Positions 33,335 through 41,393 of a DNA stretch of 64,000 nucleotides are shown piece by piece. The translations under genes were made by a program, and so were the position numbers. The notes under the pieces were generated by a model that was not told where the DNA came from, made no database searches, and saw only the letters and a program-made list of their open reading frames with translations. The stretch comes from Pseudacidovorax intermedius (lineage in GTDB: Bacteria; Pseudomonadota; Gammaproteobacteria; Burkholderiales; Burkholderiaceae_C): positions 212,063 to 276,062 of the forward strand of contig NZ_QQAV01000003.1 in NCBI RefSeq assembly GCF_003350475.1, in the 5' to 3' direction. Numbering within the stretch: position 1 is the stretch's first letter; each line of letters begins with the position of its first letter.

Positions 33335-33366
33335 AAGCCCGCACACGCGTGGGCATGTGCGGGCTT
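33335..33366 (-). terminator. rho-independent terminator downstream of tRNA-Arg
   Basis: An 11-bp perfect inverted repeat, AAGCCCGCACA (33335-33345) and TGTGCGGGCTT (33356-33366), with a 10-base loop. On the minus strand the stem is followed by TTCTCTTT, a modest U-tract. It starts 6 bp past the tRNA 3' end, so it should end the tRNA transcript. Confidence 0.7.
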
Positions 33367-33371
33367 GAAGG

Positions 33372-33446
33372 TGGTGCCCCCAGCAGGAATCGAACCTGCA
33401 TCTGCCCCTTAGGAGGGGGCCGTTCTATCCATTGAACTATAGGGAC
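33372..33446 (-). tRNA. tRNA-Arg (anticodon CCT)
   Basis: Folded by eye on the minus strand: acceptor stem GTCCCTA with TGGGGGC (two G-U pairs), D stem GTTC/GAAC, anticodon stem GCCCC/GGGGC around the loop CTCCTAA, giving anticodon CCT. The T arm is CAGG-TTCGATT-CCTG and an encoded CCA ends at 33372. It is 75 nt including CCA and very like E. coli argW. It reads AGG, a rare codon in such GC-rich genomes. It lies downstream of plsC and may be co-transcribed with the pyrimidine run. Confidence 0.95.
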
Positions 33447-33494
33447 CGGGGCACTGGCCGCGGGCCGTGGGAGGCCGGCGGCAGGCCCGCGACT

Positions 33495-34250
33495 TTAACC
33501 CAAGCGGCCGGCCTCGCCGCGCAGGGCCAGCACGTCCGCATGCAGGCTCTGGGCCCAGCCGCGGCGGTCGCGGCCCTCGGGGCTCTGGGGCTCGCCGAAC
33601 TGCACGACGGCCACCAGCGGTGGCGCGCGCAGGGTGCGCCACAGCGAGCTGATCAGGGTGTCGTCGTCGACGTAGACGGGCGCGAAGCTCACTTCGCCGG
33701 TGGCGGCATCCAGGAAACGAAGCGCCACCGGCTGCACCGGCGCATCGGCCGAGATGGCCGACTGCAGCAGGTTGGCATGGAAGGGCAGCAGGCCGCGGCC
33801 GTCGCTGGTGGTGCCCTCGGGGAAGACGGCGATGCGGTCGCCCGCGCGCAGCGCCTCGGCCATGTGGTGAGCCACCCGCAGCGCGTCGCGGCGCTTTTCG
33901 CGCTCGATGTAGAGCGTGCCGGCGCCGGTGGCCAGCGTGCCGATCAGCGGCCAGTGCCGCACGGCCGACTTGGAGACGAAGCGCACATGGCGGGCGGCAT
34001 GCAAGGTCATGATGTCCAGCCACGACACATGGTTGGCCACCACGAGCACCGGCCCCGTCTGGGGCACGGGCCCGCGCACCACCAGCCGGATGCCCAGCAG
34101 TTGCAGCGCGTGCTGGGCCCAGCGCTCCACATGATCGGCCCGCGTCGGCGCGTCCAGCGCGTCGAAGCGGCGGCGGATGATCCACCAGCCCCGCAGGGCA
34201 TGGGCCAGCAGCCGCACGAGGCGGCCAAGCGCGACAAGGGATCGGGGCAT
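33495..34250 (-). CDS. plsC: 1-acyl-sn-glycerol-3-phosphate acyltransferase (PlsC family)
   Basis: 251 residues. The HX4D acyltransferase motif NHVSWLD and the glycerophosphate-binding FPEGTTSDG motif are both clear, separated by the normal distance; an intermediate motif GTLYIEREKRRDA is also typical. An N-terminal hydrophobic/basic segment (LVRLLAHALRGWWIIRRR) would anchor it to the inner membrane. It transfers an acyl chain to the 2-position of lysophosphatidate, or of a related lysolipid. It lies 36 bp after pyrC', following the pyrimidine genes as in several beta-proteobacteria. Confidence 0.92.
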   Translation of the reverse strand: MPRSLVALGRLVRLLAHALRGWWIIRRRFDALDAPTRADHVERWAQHALQLLGIRLVVRGPVPQTGPVLVVANHVSWLDIMTLHAARHVRFVSKSAVRHWPLIGTLATGAGTLYIEREKRRDALRVAHHMAEALRAGDRIAVFPEGTTSDGRGLLPFHANLLQSAISADAPVQPVALRFLDAATGEVSFAPVYVDDDTLISSLWRTLRAPPLVAVVQFGEPQSPEGRDRRGWAQSLHADVLALRGEAGRLG

Positions 34251-34286
34251 GGGTGTCGACGAACGCGAAGGAGGCCGGCGGGCCGC

Positions 34287-35570
34287 TCAGGCGGCCTCGT
34301 GCACCAGCTGTCCGCCCACGAAGGTCGCGCGCACGGCGCCCACCAGCGCGTGGCCGGCGAAGGGCGTGTGCTTGCCCTGGCTGCGCAGCGCCTCGGGCAG
34401 CACCTGCCATTCGCGGCGCGGGTCGGCCACCACCACGTCAGCAGGGCCGCCCACGGCCAGGCGGCCGAGTTGCGCGCCGGTCTCGCCCAGCAGGCGTGCC
34501 GGCGCCTGGGTGATGGCCTGCACGGCGCGCGACAGTCCGGCGCCGCTGCGCTCCGCCCACAGCAGGGCCAGGGGCAGCAGCAGCTCCAGGCCGGTGGCGC
34601 CGGGCTCGCTCTCGGCGAAGGGCAGGGTCTTGGCATCGGCCTCGACCGGCGTGTGGTCGGAGACCAGCGCGTCGATGGTGCCGTCGGCCAGCGCGGCCGA
34701 CAGCGCATCGCGGTCGCGCTGCTGCCGCAGCGGTGGCGTCAGGCGCGCACGGCTGTCGAAGAAGCCGATGTCGGTGTCGGCCAGGTGCAGCGAGTTGATG
34801 CTGACGTCACAGCTCACCGGCAGGCCCGCGGCCTTGGCCTCGCGCACCAGCTGCACGCCGGCCGCGCTGGACAGGCGGCACAGGTGCACGCGGGCGCCGG
34901 TGGTCTTCATCATCTCGAAGATGGTGAACAGGGCGATGGTCTCGGCGGCCACGGGCACGCCCGACAGGCCCATGCGCGTGGCCAGGGCCCCGCTGGCGGC
35001 CACGCCCTTGCCCAGGTCGCGGTCCTGCGGGCGCAGCCACACGGTGTAGCCGAAGGTGCTGGCGTACTGCAGCGAGCGCTGCAGCACCACGTTGCCGGAC
35101 AGCGGCACCTCCGCCTGGCCGAAGCCGATGCAGCCGGCCTCGGTCAGCTCGGCCATCTCGGTCAGCACCTCGCTCTTGAGGCCGCGCGTGAGCGCGCCCT
35201 GCGGAAAGAGGCGCGCCTTCTGCAGCTTCTCGGCGCGGAACTTGAGCATCTCGACCAGGCCGGGCTCGTCGAGCACCGGGTCGGTGTCGGGCGGGCAGAC
35301 CAGGCTGGTCACGCCACCGGCCACGGCCGCGGCCATTTCGCTTTCGAGCATGCCCTCGTGCTCGTAGCCGGGCTCGCGCAGACGCGCGGCCAAGTCGACC
35401 AGACCGGGCAGCACCAGGCAGCCGGTGGCGTCGATGGTGCGCTCGGCCGTGAAGTCGGAGGGCAGGTCACCGATGGCGGCGATACGGCCGTCCGCGATGG
35501 CCACGGCAGCCACCCCATCGAAGCCGGAGGCGGGGTCGATCACCCGGCCGTTTTGGATCAACGTATTCAT
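34287..35570 (-). CDS. pyrX: dihydroorotase-like protein PyrC' (non-catalytic, ATCase-associated)
   Basis: 427 residues, an amidohydrolase-fold protein of the long dihydroorotase class. The metal motif normally D-x-H-x-H before LREPG reads Asp59-Leu-Ala-Ala-Arg63, so both zinc-binding histidines are replaced (Ala61, Arg63). This matches the inactive dihydroorotase homologues known in Pseudomonas (pyrC'/pyrX). These pack with PyrB to hold the aspartate transcarbamoylase assembly together. A separate active dihydroorotase must exist elsewhere. It follows pyrB after a 138-bp gap that holds a long palindrome. The ATG at 35573, one codon upstream, is an alternative start. Confidence 0.9.
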   Translation of the reverse strand: MNTLIQNGRVIDPASGFDGVAAVAIADGRIAAIGDLPSDFTAERTIDATGCLVLPGLVDLAARLREPGYEHEGMLESEMAAAVAGGVTSLVCPPDTDPVLDEPGLVEMLKFRAEKLQKARLFPQGALTRGLKSEVLTEMAELTEAGCIGFGQAEVPLSGNVVLQRSLQYASTFGYTVWLRPQDRDLGKGVAASGALATRMGLSGVPVAAETIALFTIFEMMKTTGARVHLCRLSSAAGVQLVREAKAAGLPVSCDVSINSLHLADTDIGFFDSRARLTPPLRQQRDRDALSAALADGTIDALVSDHTPVEADAKTLPFAESEPGATGLELLLPLALLWAERSGAGLSRAVQAITQAPARLLGETGAQLGRLAVGGPADVVVADPRREWQVLPEALRSQGKHTPFAGHALVGAVRATFVGGQLVHEAA

Positions 35571-35586
35571 CATTCTTCCCATCAGC

Positions 35587-35709
35587 AAATGGCGTCCGAG
35601 CGGCGTAGCGAGCGCGTCGAGCTTGTGCCGAGCAGCGCAGCCGTACTCACGTACGGCGAGCAGCGCAGGCGCAAGATCGGCGCGCGCAGTAGCCGAGCGG
35701 GCGCCATTT
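35587..35709. repeat. 123-bp imperfect palindrome (long hairpin) between pyrB and pyrC'
   Basis: The ends AAATGGCG (35587-35594) and CGCCATTT (35702-35709) are perfect inverted copies. The centre is a perfect 7-bp stem GCCGTAC/GTACGGC (35640-35646 and 35651-35657) with a TCAC loop. In between, segments pair with interruptions (for example CGAGCAGCGCA on the left and CGCAGGCGCAAG on the right against their complements). The whole symmetry is centred near 35648. The right end touches the pyrB stop codon. It resembles a dispersed intergenic palindrome of the REP/MITE kind, or an mRNA-processing/stabilising hairpin. Confidence 0.7.
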
Positions 35710-36671
35710 CATGCTTCGTTACCTGCCACGATGCTCATGACGGCCATGCGGACCGCGATGCCGAAGGTCACCTGCGGCAGGATCACGCTCTGCTTGCCGT
35801 CCACCACCTCGGAGGCGATCTCCACGCCGCGGTTGATGGGCCCCGGATGCATCACGATGGCGTCGGGCTTGGCCAGCTGCAGCTTCTCGGGCGTGAGGCC
35901 GTAGGTCTTGAAGTACTCCTGGCTCGACGGCAGCAGTGCGCCGCTCATGCGCTCATTCTGAAGGCGCAGCATGATGACCACGTCGCAGTCCTTGATGCCC
36001 TCTTCGAGCTTGTGGAAGACCTTGACGCCCATCGGCGCCAGGTCGCCCGGCACCAGGGTGCGCGGGCCAACCACGCGCACCTCGGCGACGCCCAGCGTGG
36101 TCAGCGCATGGATGTCGGAGCGGGCCACGCGCGAATGCAGCACGTCGCCCACGATGGCCACCGTGAGGTTGGAGAAGTCCTTCTTGTAGTGGCGGATGGT
36201 GTACATGTCGAGCAGCCCCTGCGTGGGGTGCGCATGCCGGCCGTCGCCCGCATTGATGACGTGCACATGCGGCGCCACATGCTGCGCGATCAGGTAGGGC
36301 GCGCCCGATTCGCTGTGCCGCACCACGAACAGGTCGGCCGCCATCGCGCTCAGGTTGGCGATGGTGTCCAGCAGCGTCTCGCCCTTGGCGGTGGAGCTGC
36401 GGGCGATGTCGAGGTTGATGACGTCGGCCGACAGCCGCTTGGCCGCGATCTCGAAGGTGGTGCGGGTGCGCGTGCTGTTCTCGAAGAAGAGGTTGAACAC
36501 GCTCTTGCCGCGCAGCAGCGGCACCTTCTTGACCTCGCGGTCGCTCACGCTGACGAAGTTGGCGGCGGTGTCCAGGATCTGCGTGACGATGGACTTGGGC
36601 AGGCCCTCGATGGACAGCAGGTGGATCAGCTCGCCGTTCTTGTTGAGCTGGGGGTTGCGTTTGTAGAGCAT
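35709..36671 (-). CDS. pyrB: aspartate carbamoyltransferase, catalytic chain
   Basis: 320 residues. Condenses aspartate and carbamoyl phosphate in pyrimidine synthesis. Carbamoyl-phosphate motif [12 protein letters not shown] is clear, with the following [12 protein letters not shown] loop (Ser and Lys contributed across subunits), [14 protein letters not shown], and the aspartate-domain VMLRLQNER and MHPGPINRG. It starts 1 bp overlapped with the pyrR stop. Paired with the non-catalytic PyrC' downstream, so the enzyme is likely the PyrB-PyrC' dodecamer type rather than the E. coli PyrB-PyrI type; no pyrI is present. Confidence 0.96.
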   Translation of the reverse strand: MLYKRNPQLNKNGELIHLLSIEGLPKSIVTQILDTAANFVSVSDREVKKVPLLRGKSVFNLFFENSTRTRTTFEIAAKRLSADVINLDIARSSTAKGETLLDTIANLSAMAADLFVVRHSESGAPYLIAQHVAPHVHVINAGDGRHAHPTQGLLDMYTIRHYKKDFSNLTVAIVGDVLHSRVARSDIHALTTLGVAEVRVVGPRTLVPGDLAPMGVKVFHKLEEGIKDCDVVIMLRLQNERMSGALLPSSQEYFKTYGLTPEKLQLAKPDAIVMHPGPINRGVEIASEVVDGKQSVILPQVTFGIAVRMAVMSIVAGNEA

Positions 36672-37168
36672 CAGGCCTGCTCCTCGACGTTGAAACGCAG
36701 GCTGCCATCGTTGCCCCGGGCGAGCGCCAGCAGTTGCGTGTCGGGCAGCGTGAGATGGGCCGCCGCGAAGTCCGCCGCCACCGGCAGCTCGCGCCCGCCC
36801 CGGTCCACCATCACCGCGAGCCGCACGCAGGCCGGACGGCCGAAGTCGAACAGCTCGTTGAGCACCGCGCGGATGGTGCGGCCGGTGTAGAGCACGTCGT
36901 CCAGCAGCAGCACATCGCTGCCGTCGACGTCGAAGGGCAGTTGCGTCTGCGCGCTGGCGGCCATGCCGCGGCGGGCGAAGTCGTCGCGGTGCATCGCGGA
37001 GGAGATGACGCCGGGCGTGCCAGGCAGGCCCAGGTCTTTCTGCAGCCGCTCGACCAGCCAGGCGCCGCCGGAGGTCACGCCCACCAGGCGGGTGTGCTCG
37101 CGCATCAGCGGCTTCACGCCGGCCAGCAGCGTCTGGTAGAGCCCCTCGGCATCGGGCAATGCGTTCAC
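36671..37168 (-). CDS. pyrR: PyrR-like uracil phosphoribosyltransferase/regulator
   Basis: 165 residues of the phosphoribosyltransferase fold. The PRPP-binding motif [17 protein letters not shown] is canonical, with an N-terminal [15 protein letters not shown] loop and [15 protein letters not shown] near the C-terminus as in PyrR. In Gram-positive bacteria PyrR binds RNA to attenuate pyr genes. In Gram-negative bacteria the role is less clear and may involve UPRT activity or control of the adjacent pyrB. It sits directly in front of pyrB, overlapping its start by 1 bp and the ruvX stop by 4 bp. Confidence 0.92.
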   Translation of the reverse strand: MNALPDAEGLYQTLLAGVKPLMREHTRLVGVTSGGAWLVERLQKDLGLPGTPGVISSAMHRDDFARRGMAASAQTQLPFDVDGSDVLLLDDVLYTGRTIRAVLNELFDFGRPACVRLAVMVDRGGRELPVAADFAAAHLTLPDTQLLALARGNDGSLRFNVEEQA

Positions 37169-37575
37169 GGAAGGTTCCTCAGGAATTGTTCAAGGATGAT
37201 GCAGGCGCTCGCCGCGTCGGCGTCGCGCGCGCCGGAAGAGATGGCCTCGGTGGTGCTGTAGCGCTCGTCCACCTGGTAGACCGTCAGGCCGAAGCGGCCA
37301 TGCAGCTGGCGGGCAAAGCGCTGGGCGGCGCGGGTGTTGTCGTGCGCGGCGCCGTCCGGGTGGTAAGGCACGCCCACCACCAGCGCGTCGGGTTGCCATT
37401 CGCGGATGCGGGCCTGGATCTGCGCGAAGCGGGCATCGCCCTCGGCCTTGATCGTCGCCTGCGGCGTGGCGCTGCGCAGCAGGCGGTTGCCGCTGGCCAC
37501 GCCGGTGCGCTTGAGGCCGAAGTCGAAGGCGAGGAAGCTCTGGAAGTGCGCGGGGACGTCAACGTTCTCAGGCAT
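37165..37575 (-). CDS. ruvX: RuvX/YqgF putative Holliday junction resolvase
   Basis: 136 residues. RNase H-like fold: [17 protein letters not shown] near the N-terminus carries the first catalytic Asp, [10 protein letters not shown] the mid motif, and [13 protein letters not shown] the Glu/Asp site, with D in [17 protein letters not shown]. It processes branched nucleic acids or the 5' end of pre-16S rRNA (YqgF role). The ATG at 37575 is the normal start; the frame open further upstream lies inside yqgE. It overlaps yqgE by 8 bp and pyrR by 4 bp. Confidence 0.94.
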   Translation of the reverse strand: MPENVDVPAHFQSFLAFDFGLKRTGVASGNRLLRSATPQATIKAEGDARFAQIQARIREWQPDALVVGVPYHPDGAAHDNTRAAQRFARQLHGRFGLTVYQVDERYSTTEAISSGARDADAASACIILEQFLRNLP

Positions 37576-38191
37576 GGCCGGCTTCCGGCGACAGGGTCCA
37601 GGCGGCCAGGCCGAGCAGCGACAGCGCCTTGTCATAGCGCTGCTCCACCGGCGTGTCGAAGATGACGGCCGGGTCGGCGCCCACGGTGAGCCAGGCGTTC
37701 TCGGCGATCTCGGATTCGAGCTGGCCCTGCTCCCACGACGAATAGCCCAGGGTGACCAGCACCTTGCGTGGGCCGGCACCGGTGGCCATGGCCTCCAGCA
37801 CGTCCTTGGAGGTGGTCATCTCCAGGCCGCCGGGGATGGTCATGGTGGAGGCGTAGACCGAGTGCGGCTTGCCGTCGTCGGCCGGCGGGGCGCCGGTGGT
37901 GTCCTCGCCCACGACGGGCTCGTGCAGCACGAAGCCGCGTTCGGTCTGCACCGGTCCGCCCTGGAAGACGGGGGCATCGTCGAGGTCGGGGCGCGCCAGA
38001 CGCAGTTCGATCTTCTGGAACAGGCCCTTGAGGTCGATGTCGCTCGGCTTGTTGATGATCAACCCCAGCGCGCCGCGTTCGCCGTGCTCGCACAGGTAGA
38101 CGACGCTGCGGCTGAAGGCCTGGTCCTGCATGCCCGGCATCGCGATGAGGAAGTGATGCGTGAGATTGGTCAGGGCAGAATCGACGGACAT
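37568..38191 (-). CDS. yqgE: YqgE/AlgH family protein
   Basis: 207 residues of the UPF0301 family: LTHHFLIAMPGMQDQAFSRSVVYLCEHGERGALGLIINKP is the diagnostic N-terminal segment, and PVFQGGPVQTERGFVLH plus VTLGYSSWEQGQLESEI follow. Function is not settled in the family (linked to alginate control in Pseudomonas). It begins the yqgE-ruvX-pyrR-pyrB-pyrC'-plsC run. Its ATG abuts the photolyase ATG as CATATG at 38189-38194. Confidence 0.94.
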   Translation of the reverse strand: MSVDSALTNLTHHFLIAMPGMQDQAFSRSVVYLCEHGERGALGLIINKPSDIDLKGLFQKIELRLARPDLDDAPVFQGGPVQTERGFVLHEPVVGEDTTGAPPADDGKPHSVYASTMTIPGGLEMTTSKDVLEAMATGAGPRKVLVTLGYSSWEQGQLESEIAENAWLTVGADPAVIFDTPVEQRYDKALSLLGLAAWTLSPEAGHA

Positions 38192-39688
38192 ATGCCTCCA
38201 ATTTTAGTGGCCGTCGACAAGCCCTTCGCCCGAGGGCTCATGTGGTTCCGGCGTGACCTGCGGGTGCAGGACAACGCGGCGCTCTACCACGCACTGCGCA
38301 GCTGCCGTGAGGTGGTCTGCGCCTTCGTGTTCGACCGGGCGATCCTCGACGCCCTGCCCCAGCGCGACCGCCGCGTCGAGTTCATCCAGGAGTCGGTGCT
38401 GCAGTTGCAGGCCGCCCTGCGCGGCATGGGCGGCGACCTGGTGGTGCGCCATGCCGTGGCCGAGGAAGAGATCGCCCCCCTCGCCCGGCAGCTGGAGGTG
38501 CAGGCCGTCTTCGCCAACCGTGACGACGAGCCCGCCGCGCTGGACCGCGACGCCCAGGTGCTGGGCGCGCTGGCCAATGCGGGCGTGAGCTTCCAGACCT
38601 TCAAGGACCATGTGGTCTTCGAGCGGGACGAGGTACTGACCCAGGCCGGCGGCGTCTATTCGGTGTTCACGCCCTACAAGCGCGCCTGGATGGCCAAGGC
38701 CGAAGACGCCTTCTACCTGAGCCCCTACCCGGTGGAGCGCTACGCCGACGCCCTCATCCCCACGCCGGCCGAGCACCGCACCGAAGTGCCCACGCTGGCC
38801 GAGCTGGGCTTCGAGCCCACCAACCTGCACGAGCTGGGCCTGGGCGGCGGCATGGCCGGCGCGCGCCAGTTGTTCGATGAATTCGTCGGTCGCATCGACC
38901 GCTACGACAGCACGCGGGACTTTCCCGCCGTGCGCGGGCCCAGCTACCTGGGCGTGCACCTGCGCTTCGGCACGCTCTCCATCCGCGAGGCGGCGGCCAC
39001 CGCCCATGCGCTGGCCGGCAACGGCAGCCGCGGCGCCGCCACCTGGCTGGGCGAGCTGATCTGGCGCGACTTCTATGCCCAGGTGATGGCGCATCGTCCC
39101 GACCTGGCCGAGGGCAAGAGCTACAAGCCCGAGTACGACCGCATCCGCTGGCACCACGGCAAGCATGCCGACCAGCTCTTCGCCGCCTGGTGCGAGGGCC
39201 GCACGGGCTATCCGCTGGTGGACGCCGGCATGCGCCAGCTGGTGCAGTCGGGCTACATGCACAACCGGCTGCGCATGGTGACGGCCAGCTTCCTGTGCAA
39301 GGACCTGGGCCTGGACTGGCGCCGGGGCGAGGCCTTTTTCGCCGAGCACCTGAACGACTTCGAGTTTGCGTCCAACAACGGCGGCTGGCAGTGGGCCAGT
39401 TCGAGCGGCTGCGACGCGCAGCCCTACTTCCGCATCTTCAACCCGGTGACGCAGAGCGAGCGCTTCGACCCGGAGGGCAAGTTCATCCGCCGCTACGTGC
39501 CCGAGCTCGCCAGGCTGTCCAACAAGATGATCCATGCGCCGTGGCTCGCCAAGCCGGTGGAACTCGAAGCCGCCGGGCTGCGCATCGGCCACGACTATCC
39601 GGCCCCGGTGGTCGACCACGGCGAGGCGCGGCAGCAGACGCTGGAGCGCTATTCGGTGGCGCGGGAAACCGCCGAACGCGCGGCCTGA
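38192..39688 (+). CDS. phrB: deoxyribodipyrimidine photolyase (CPD class I)
   Basis: 498 residues from the ATG at 38192. A GTG at 38207 and an ATG at 38240 (MWFRRDLRVQDN) are alternatives, and the last loses little. N-terminal antenna-binding domain with LMWFRRDLRVQDNAAL. The C-terminal FAD domain has GPSYLGVHLRFGTLSIRE, TWLGELIWRDFYAQ and NNGGWQWASSSGCDAQPYFRIFNP with the electron-transfer Trp residues. It uses blue light to split cyclobutane pyrimidine dimers in DNA. Its start codon directly abuts that of yqgE on the other strand, so promoters of the two genes must lie within each other's 5' coding regions. Confidence 0.94.
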   Translation: MPPILVAVDKPFARGLMWFRRDLRVQDNAALYHALRSCREVVCAFVFDRAILDALPQRDRRVEFIQESVLQLQAALRGMGGDLVVRHAVAEEEIAPLARQLEVQAVFANRDDEPAALDRDAQVLGALANAGVSFQTFKDHVVFERDEVLTQAGGVYSVFTPYKRAWMAKAEDAFYLSPYPVERYADALIPTPAEHRTEVPTLAELGFEPTNLHELGLGGGMAGARQLFDEFVGRIDRYDSTRDFPAVRGPSYLGVHLRFGTLSIREAAATAHALAGNGSRGAATWLGELIWRDFYAQVMAHRPDLAEGKSYKPEYDRIRWHHGKHADQLFAAWCEGRTGYPLVDAGMRQLVQSGYMHNRLRMVTASFLCKDLGLDWRRGEAFFAEHLNDFEFASNNGGWQWASSSGCDAQPYFRIFNPVTQSERFDPEGKFIRRYVPELARLSNKMIHAPWLAKPVELEAAGLRIGHDYPAPVVDHGEARQQTLERYSVARETAERAA

Positions 39689-39756
39689 GCGGGGGCTCCC
39701 GGCCTTGGCGTTGGGTGGCGTTGGGTCATGCGGCCAGTGCCCGACGCCAGCGGCGT

Positions 39757-40581
39757 TCAGCCCGCGGCCGCGCGCCGCTGCAGCAGCTGCGCCGCCACGG
39801 CGACGGCGATCACCTCGGGCTCCTTGCCCGTCACACCCGGCACGCCGATGGGGCAGGTGATGCGCGCCATCTCGGCCTCGGCGAAGCCGCGCGCTTCCAG
39901 CCGATGCCGGAAGGTGGCCCACTTGGTCTTGCTGCCGATCAGGCCGACATAAGGCAGATCGCCACGCTCGCGCAGGCGCCTGAGGCAGGCAATGACGATG
40001 TCCAGGTCTTCCGCATGGCTGAAGCTCATGATGAGCACATGCGTGCCGGGCAGCAGCGTGGCGACGGCGTCCTGCACCGGCTCGCTGTGCTCGGTGTGCA
40101 CCTGGGCCGGCAGGGCATCGGGAAAGACGCCGTCCCGGCTGTCGATCCAGCGCACCGAATAAGGCAGCGTGGCCAGCAGCCGCGCCAGCGCCAGGCCCAC
40201 ATGGCCGCCGCCGAAGATTGCGACCGGGGCCAGGTGCTCGGTGAGCTGCCGTCGCAGCTCGGCGGCATCGGCCGCGCCCACGCGGCGCATCGACAGGTGC
40301 ACCACGCCGCCGCAGCACTGGCCCAGGCTGGGGCCGAGCGGGTAGCGCTTGCGCAGCGGCTCGGCGGCCGGTGACTTGAGCAGCCCGCGGGCCTCGTCGA
40401 TGGCCTGGAATTCGAGCTGGCCGCCGCCGATGGTGGCCGTGAGGCCCTGCGCCCAGACCAGCATCCAGGTGCCGGCCTCGCGCGGGGCCGAGCCTTCGGT
40501 GGCCTCGACGCGCACCAGCACGCCGTCTTCATGGGCCAGGCGGGCCAGTGCGTCGTCGAGGGTGCCGATGCTCATAGGCAT
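39757..40581 (-). CDS. xdhC: XdhC family molybdenum cofactor protein for xanthine dehydrogenase
   Basis: 274 residues. N-terminal LVRVEATEGSAPREAGTWMLV and QLEFQAIDEA; a central double-Cys GQCCGGVVHLSM is the known XdhC motif. The C-terminal Rossmann-like domain (APVAIFGGGHVGLALARLLA, VGLIGSKTKWATFR) and a final ITCPIGVPGVTGKEPEVIAVAVAAQLL complete the family. XdhC sulfurates and hands Moco to the XdhB subunit of xanthine dehydrogenase. The xdhAB genes are not in this window on either side of xdhC. The start may be the ATG at 40575. Confidence 0.93.
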   Translation of the reverse strand: MPMSIGTLDDALARLAHEDGVLVRVEATEGSAPREAGTWMLVWAQGLTATIGGGQLEFQAIDEARGLLKSPAAEPLRKRYPLGPSLGQCCGGVVHLSMRRVGAADAAELRRQLTEHLAPVAIFGGGHVGLALARLLATLPYSVRWIDSRDGVFPDALPAQVHTEHSEPVQDAVATLLPGTHVLIMSFSHAEDLDIVIACLRRLRERGDLPYVGLIGSKTKWATFRHRLEARGFAEAEMARITCPIGVPGVTGKEPEVIAVAVAAQLLQRRAAAG

Positions 40582-40721
40582 CCTTCGAGTTCTGCCGGCG
40601 ATGCGCGCGGCGTGTCCCCCTGCGGCCGTCCGGCACGATATGGGTCCCGCCCACTGCCGCGCTCAGACGCCGTCATGGATGGAAACACGGCCACGGCAGC
40701 GCGCAGGTATAAAGCCGCGCC

Positions 40722-41228
40722 ATGATCAAGAACACCTTCTCGCGCCTGGGCCTGCTGGCCGCCTGCACCATGGCCGCTGCATGGCTGGCCGGCTGCGGCA
40801 GCACCGGCTCCACGGTGCCGGGCCAGATCTCCGACGCCACGGCGCCGCGCGAAGCGGTGGCTGCTGCCGAGCCGGCGGGCAGTTCCCGCGCCCGCACACC
40901 GCGCGAGTACCGGCAGGATGCCGCCCGTCATGTCTATGCGCGCAACGCGGATCGCATCTACGCGGGCAAGCTGCCGCCCATGCTCTACGCCGTCGGCGTG
41001 CTGGAAGTGAAGCTCGACGCGCGCGGCCAGGTCACCGGCATGCACTGGCTGCGGGCGCCGAAGCACGCGCCCGACGCCATCGCCGGCATCGAGCGCACCG
41101 TGCTGGCCGCCGCGCCTTATCCGGTTGCCACGCGGCTCGGGTCCGTCGTGTGGACCGACACCTGGCTCTGGGACCGGAGCGGCCGCTTCCAGCTGGACAC
41201 GCTGAGCGAAGGCCAGTTGCAGCAGTAG
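40722..41228 (+). CDS. putative lipoprotein with TonB C-terminal-like domain
   Basis: 168 residues. A signal peptide of the lipoprotein type with lipobox LAGC, lipidated Cys25. The next residues GST argue for outer-membrane localisation since there is no Asp at position +2. From about 85 to the end, YAVGVLEVKLDARGQVTGMHWLRAPKH and AAPYPVATRLGSVVWTDTWLWD resemble the TonB C-terminal fold (energy-transducer domain), but no membrane anchor or proline-rich span is present. A -10-like TATAAA at 40708-40713 lies so close to the ATG that the transcript could be nearly leaderless. Family role unknown; it is a single gene ending in a hairpin region. Confidence 0.72.
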   Translation: MIKNTFSRLGLLAACTMAAAWLAGCGSTGSTVPGQISDATAPREAVAAAEPAGSSRARTPREYRQDAARHVYARNADRIYAGKLPPMLYAVGVLEVKLDARGQVTGMHWLRAPKHAPDAIAGIERTVLAAAPYPVATRLGSVVWTDTWLWDRSGRFQLDTLSEGQLQQ

Positions 41229-41241
41229 CCAGGGTCTTTCT

Positions 41242-41356
41242 CCCTCTCCCCTCGCGGGAGAGGGTCGGGAAGAGGGGGCAGCGGCCTGTGCAGCCCCATT
41301 GGGTCCTATGCGCGCACACCCCTCTCCCCAACCCCTCTCCCGCAAGGGGAGAGGGG
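41242..41356. repeat. paired G/C-rich hairpins between convergent genes (REP-like/terminator)
   Basis: Two hairpins lie between the convergent lipoprotein and hiuH genes. The first stem is CCCTCTCCC/GGGAGAGGG (41242-41250 with 41256-41264, 5-base loop). The second is CCCCTCTCCC/GGGAGAGGGG (41332-41341 with 41347-41356, loop GCAAG), followed by CTTTCG. The CCCTCTCCC..GGGAGAGGG pattern is a common dispersed palindrome in proteobacteria, and the position allows bidirectional termination. Neither hairpin has a strong T-run. Confidence 0.65.
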
Positions 41357-41393
41357 CTTTCGCCCCGCAGTCATGCAGGGGCGGGCGATGCAT

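Noticed and set aside
33432-36890. An 1152-codon open frame on the plus strand opposite tRNA-Arg, plsC, pyrC' and pyrB
   Set aside because: It is antisense to four recognised genes and one tRNA, with His/Gly/Gln-rich composition typical of an anti-frame.
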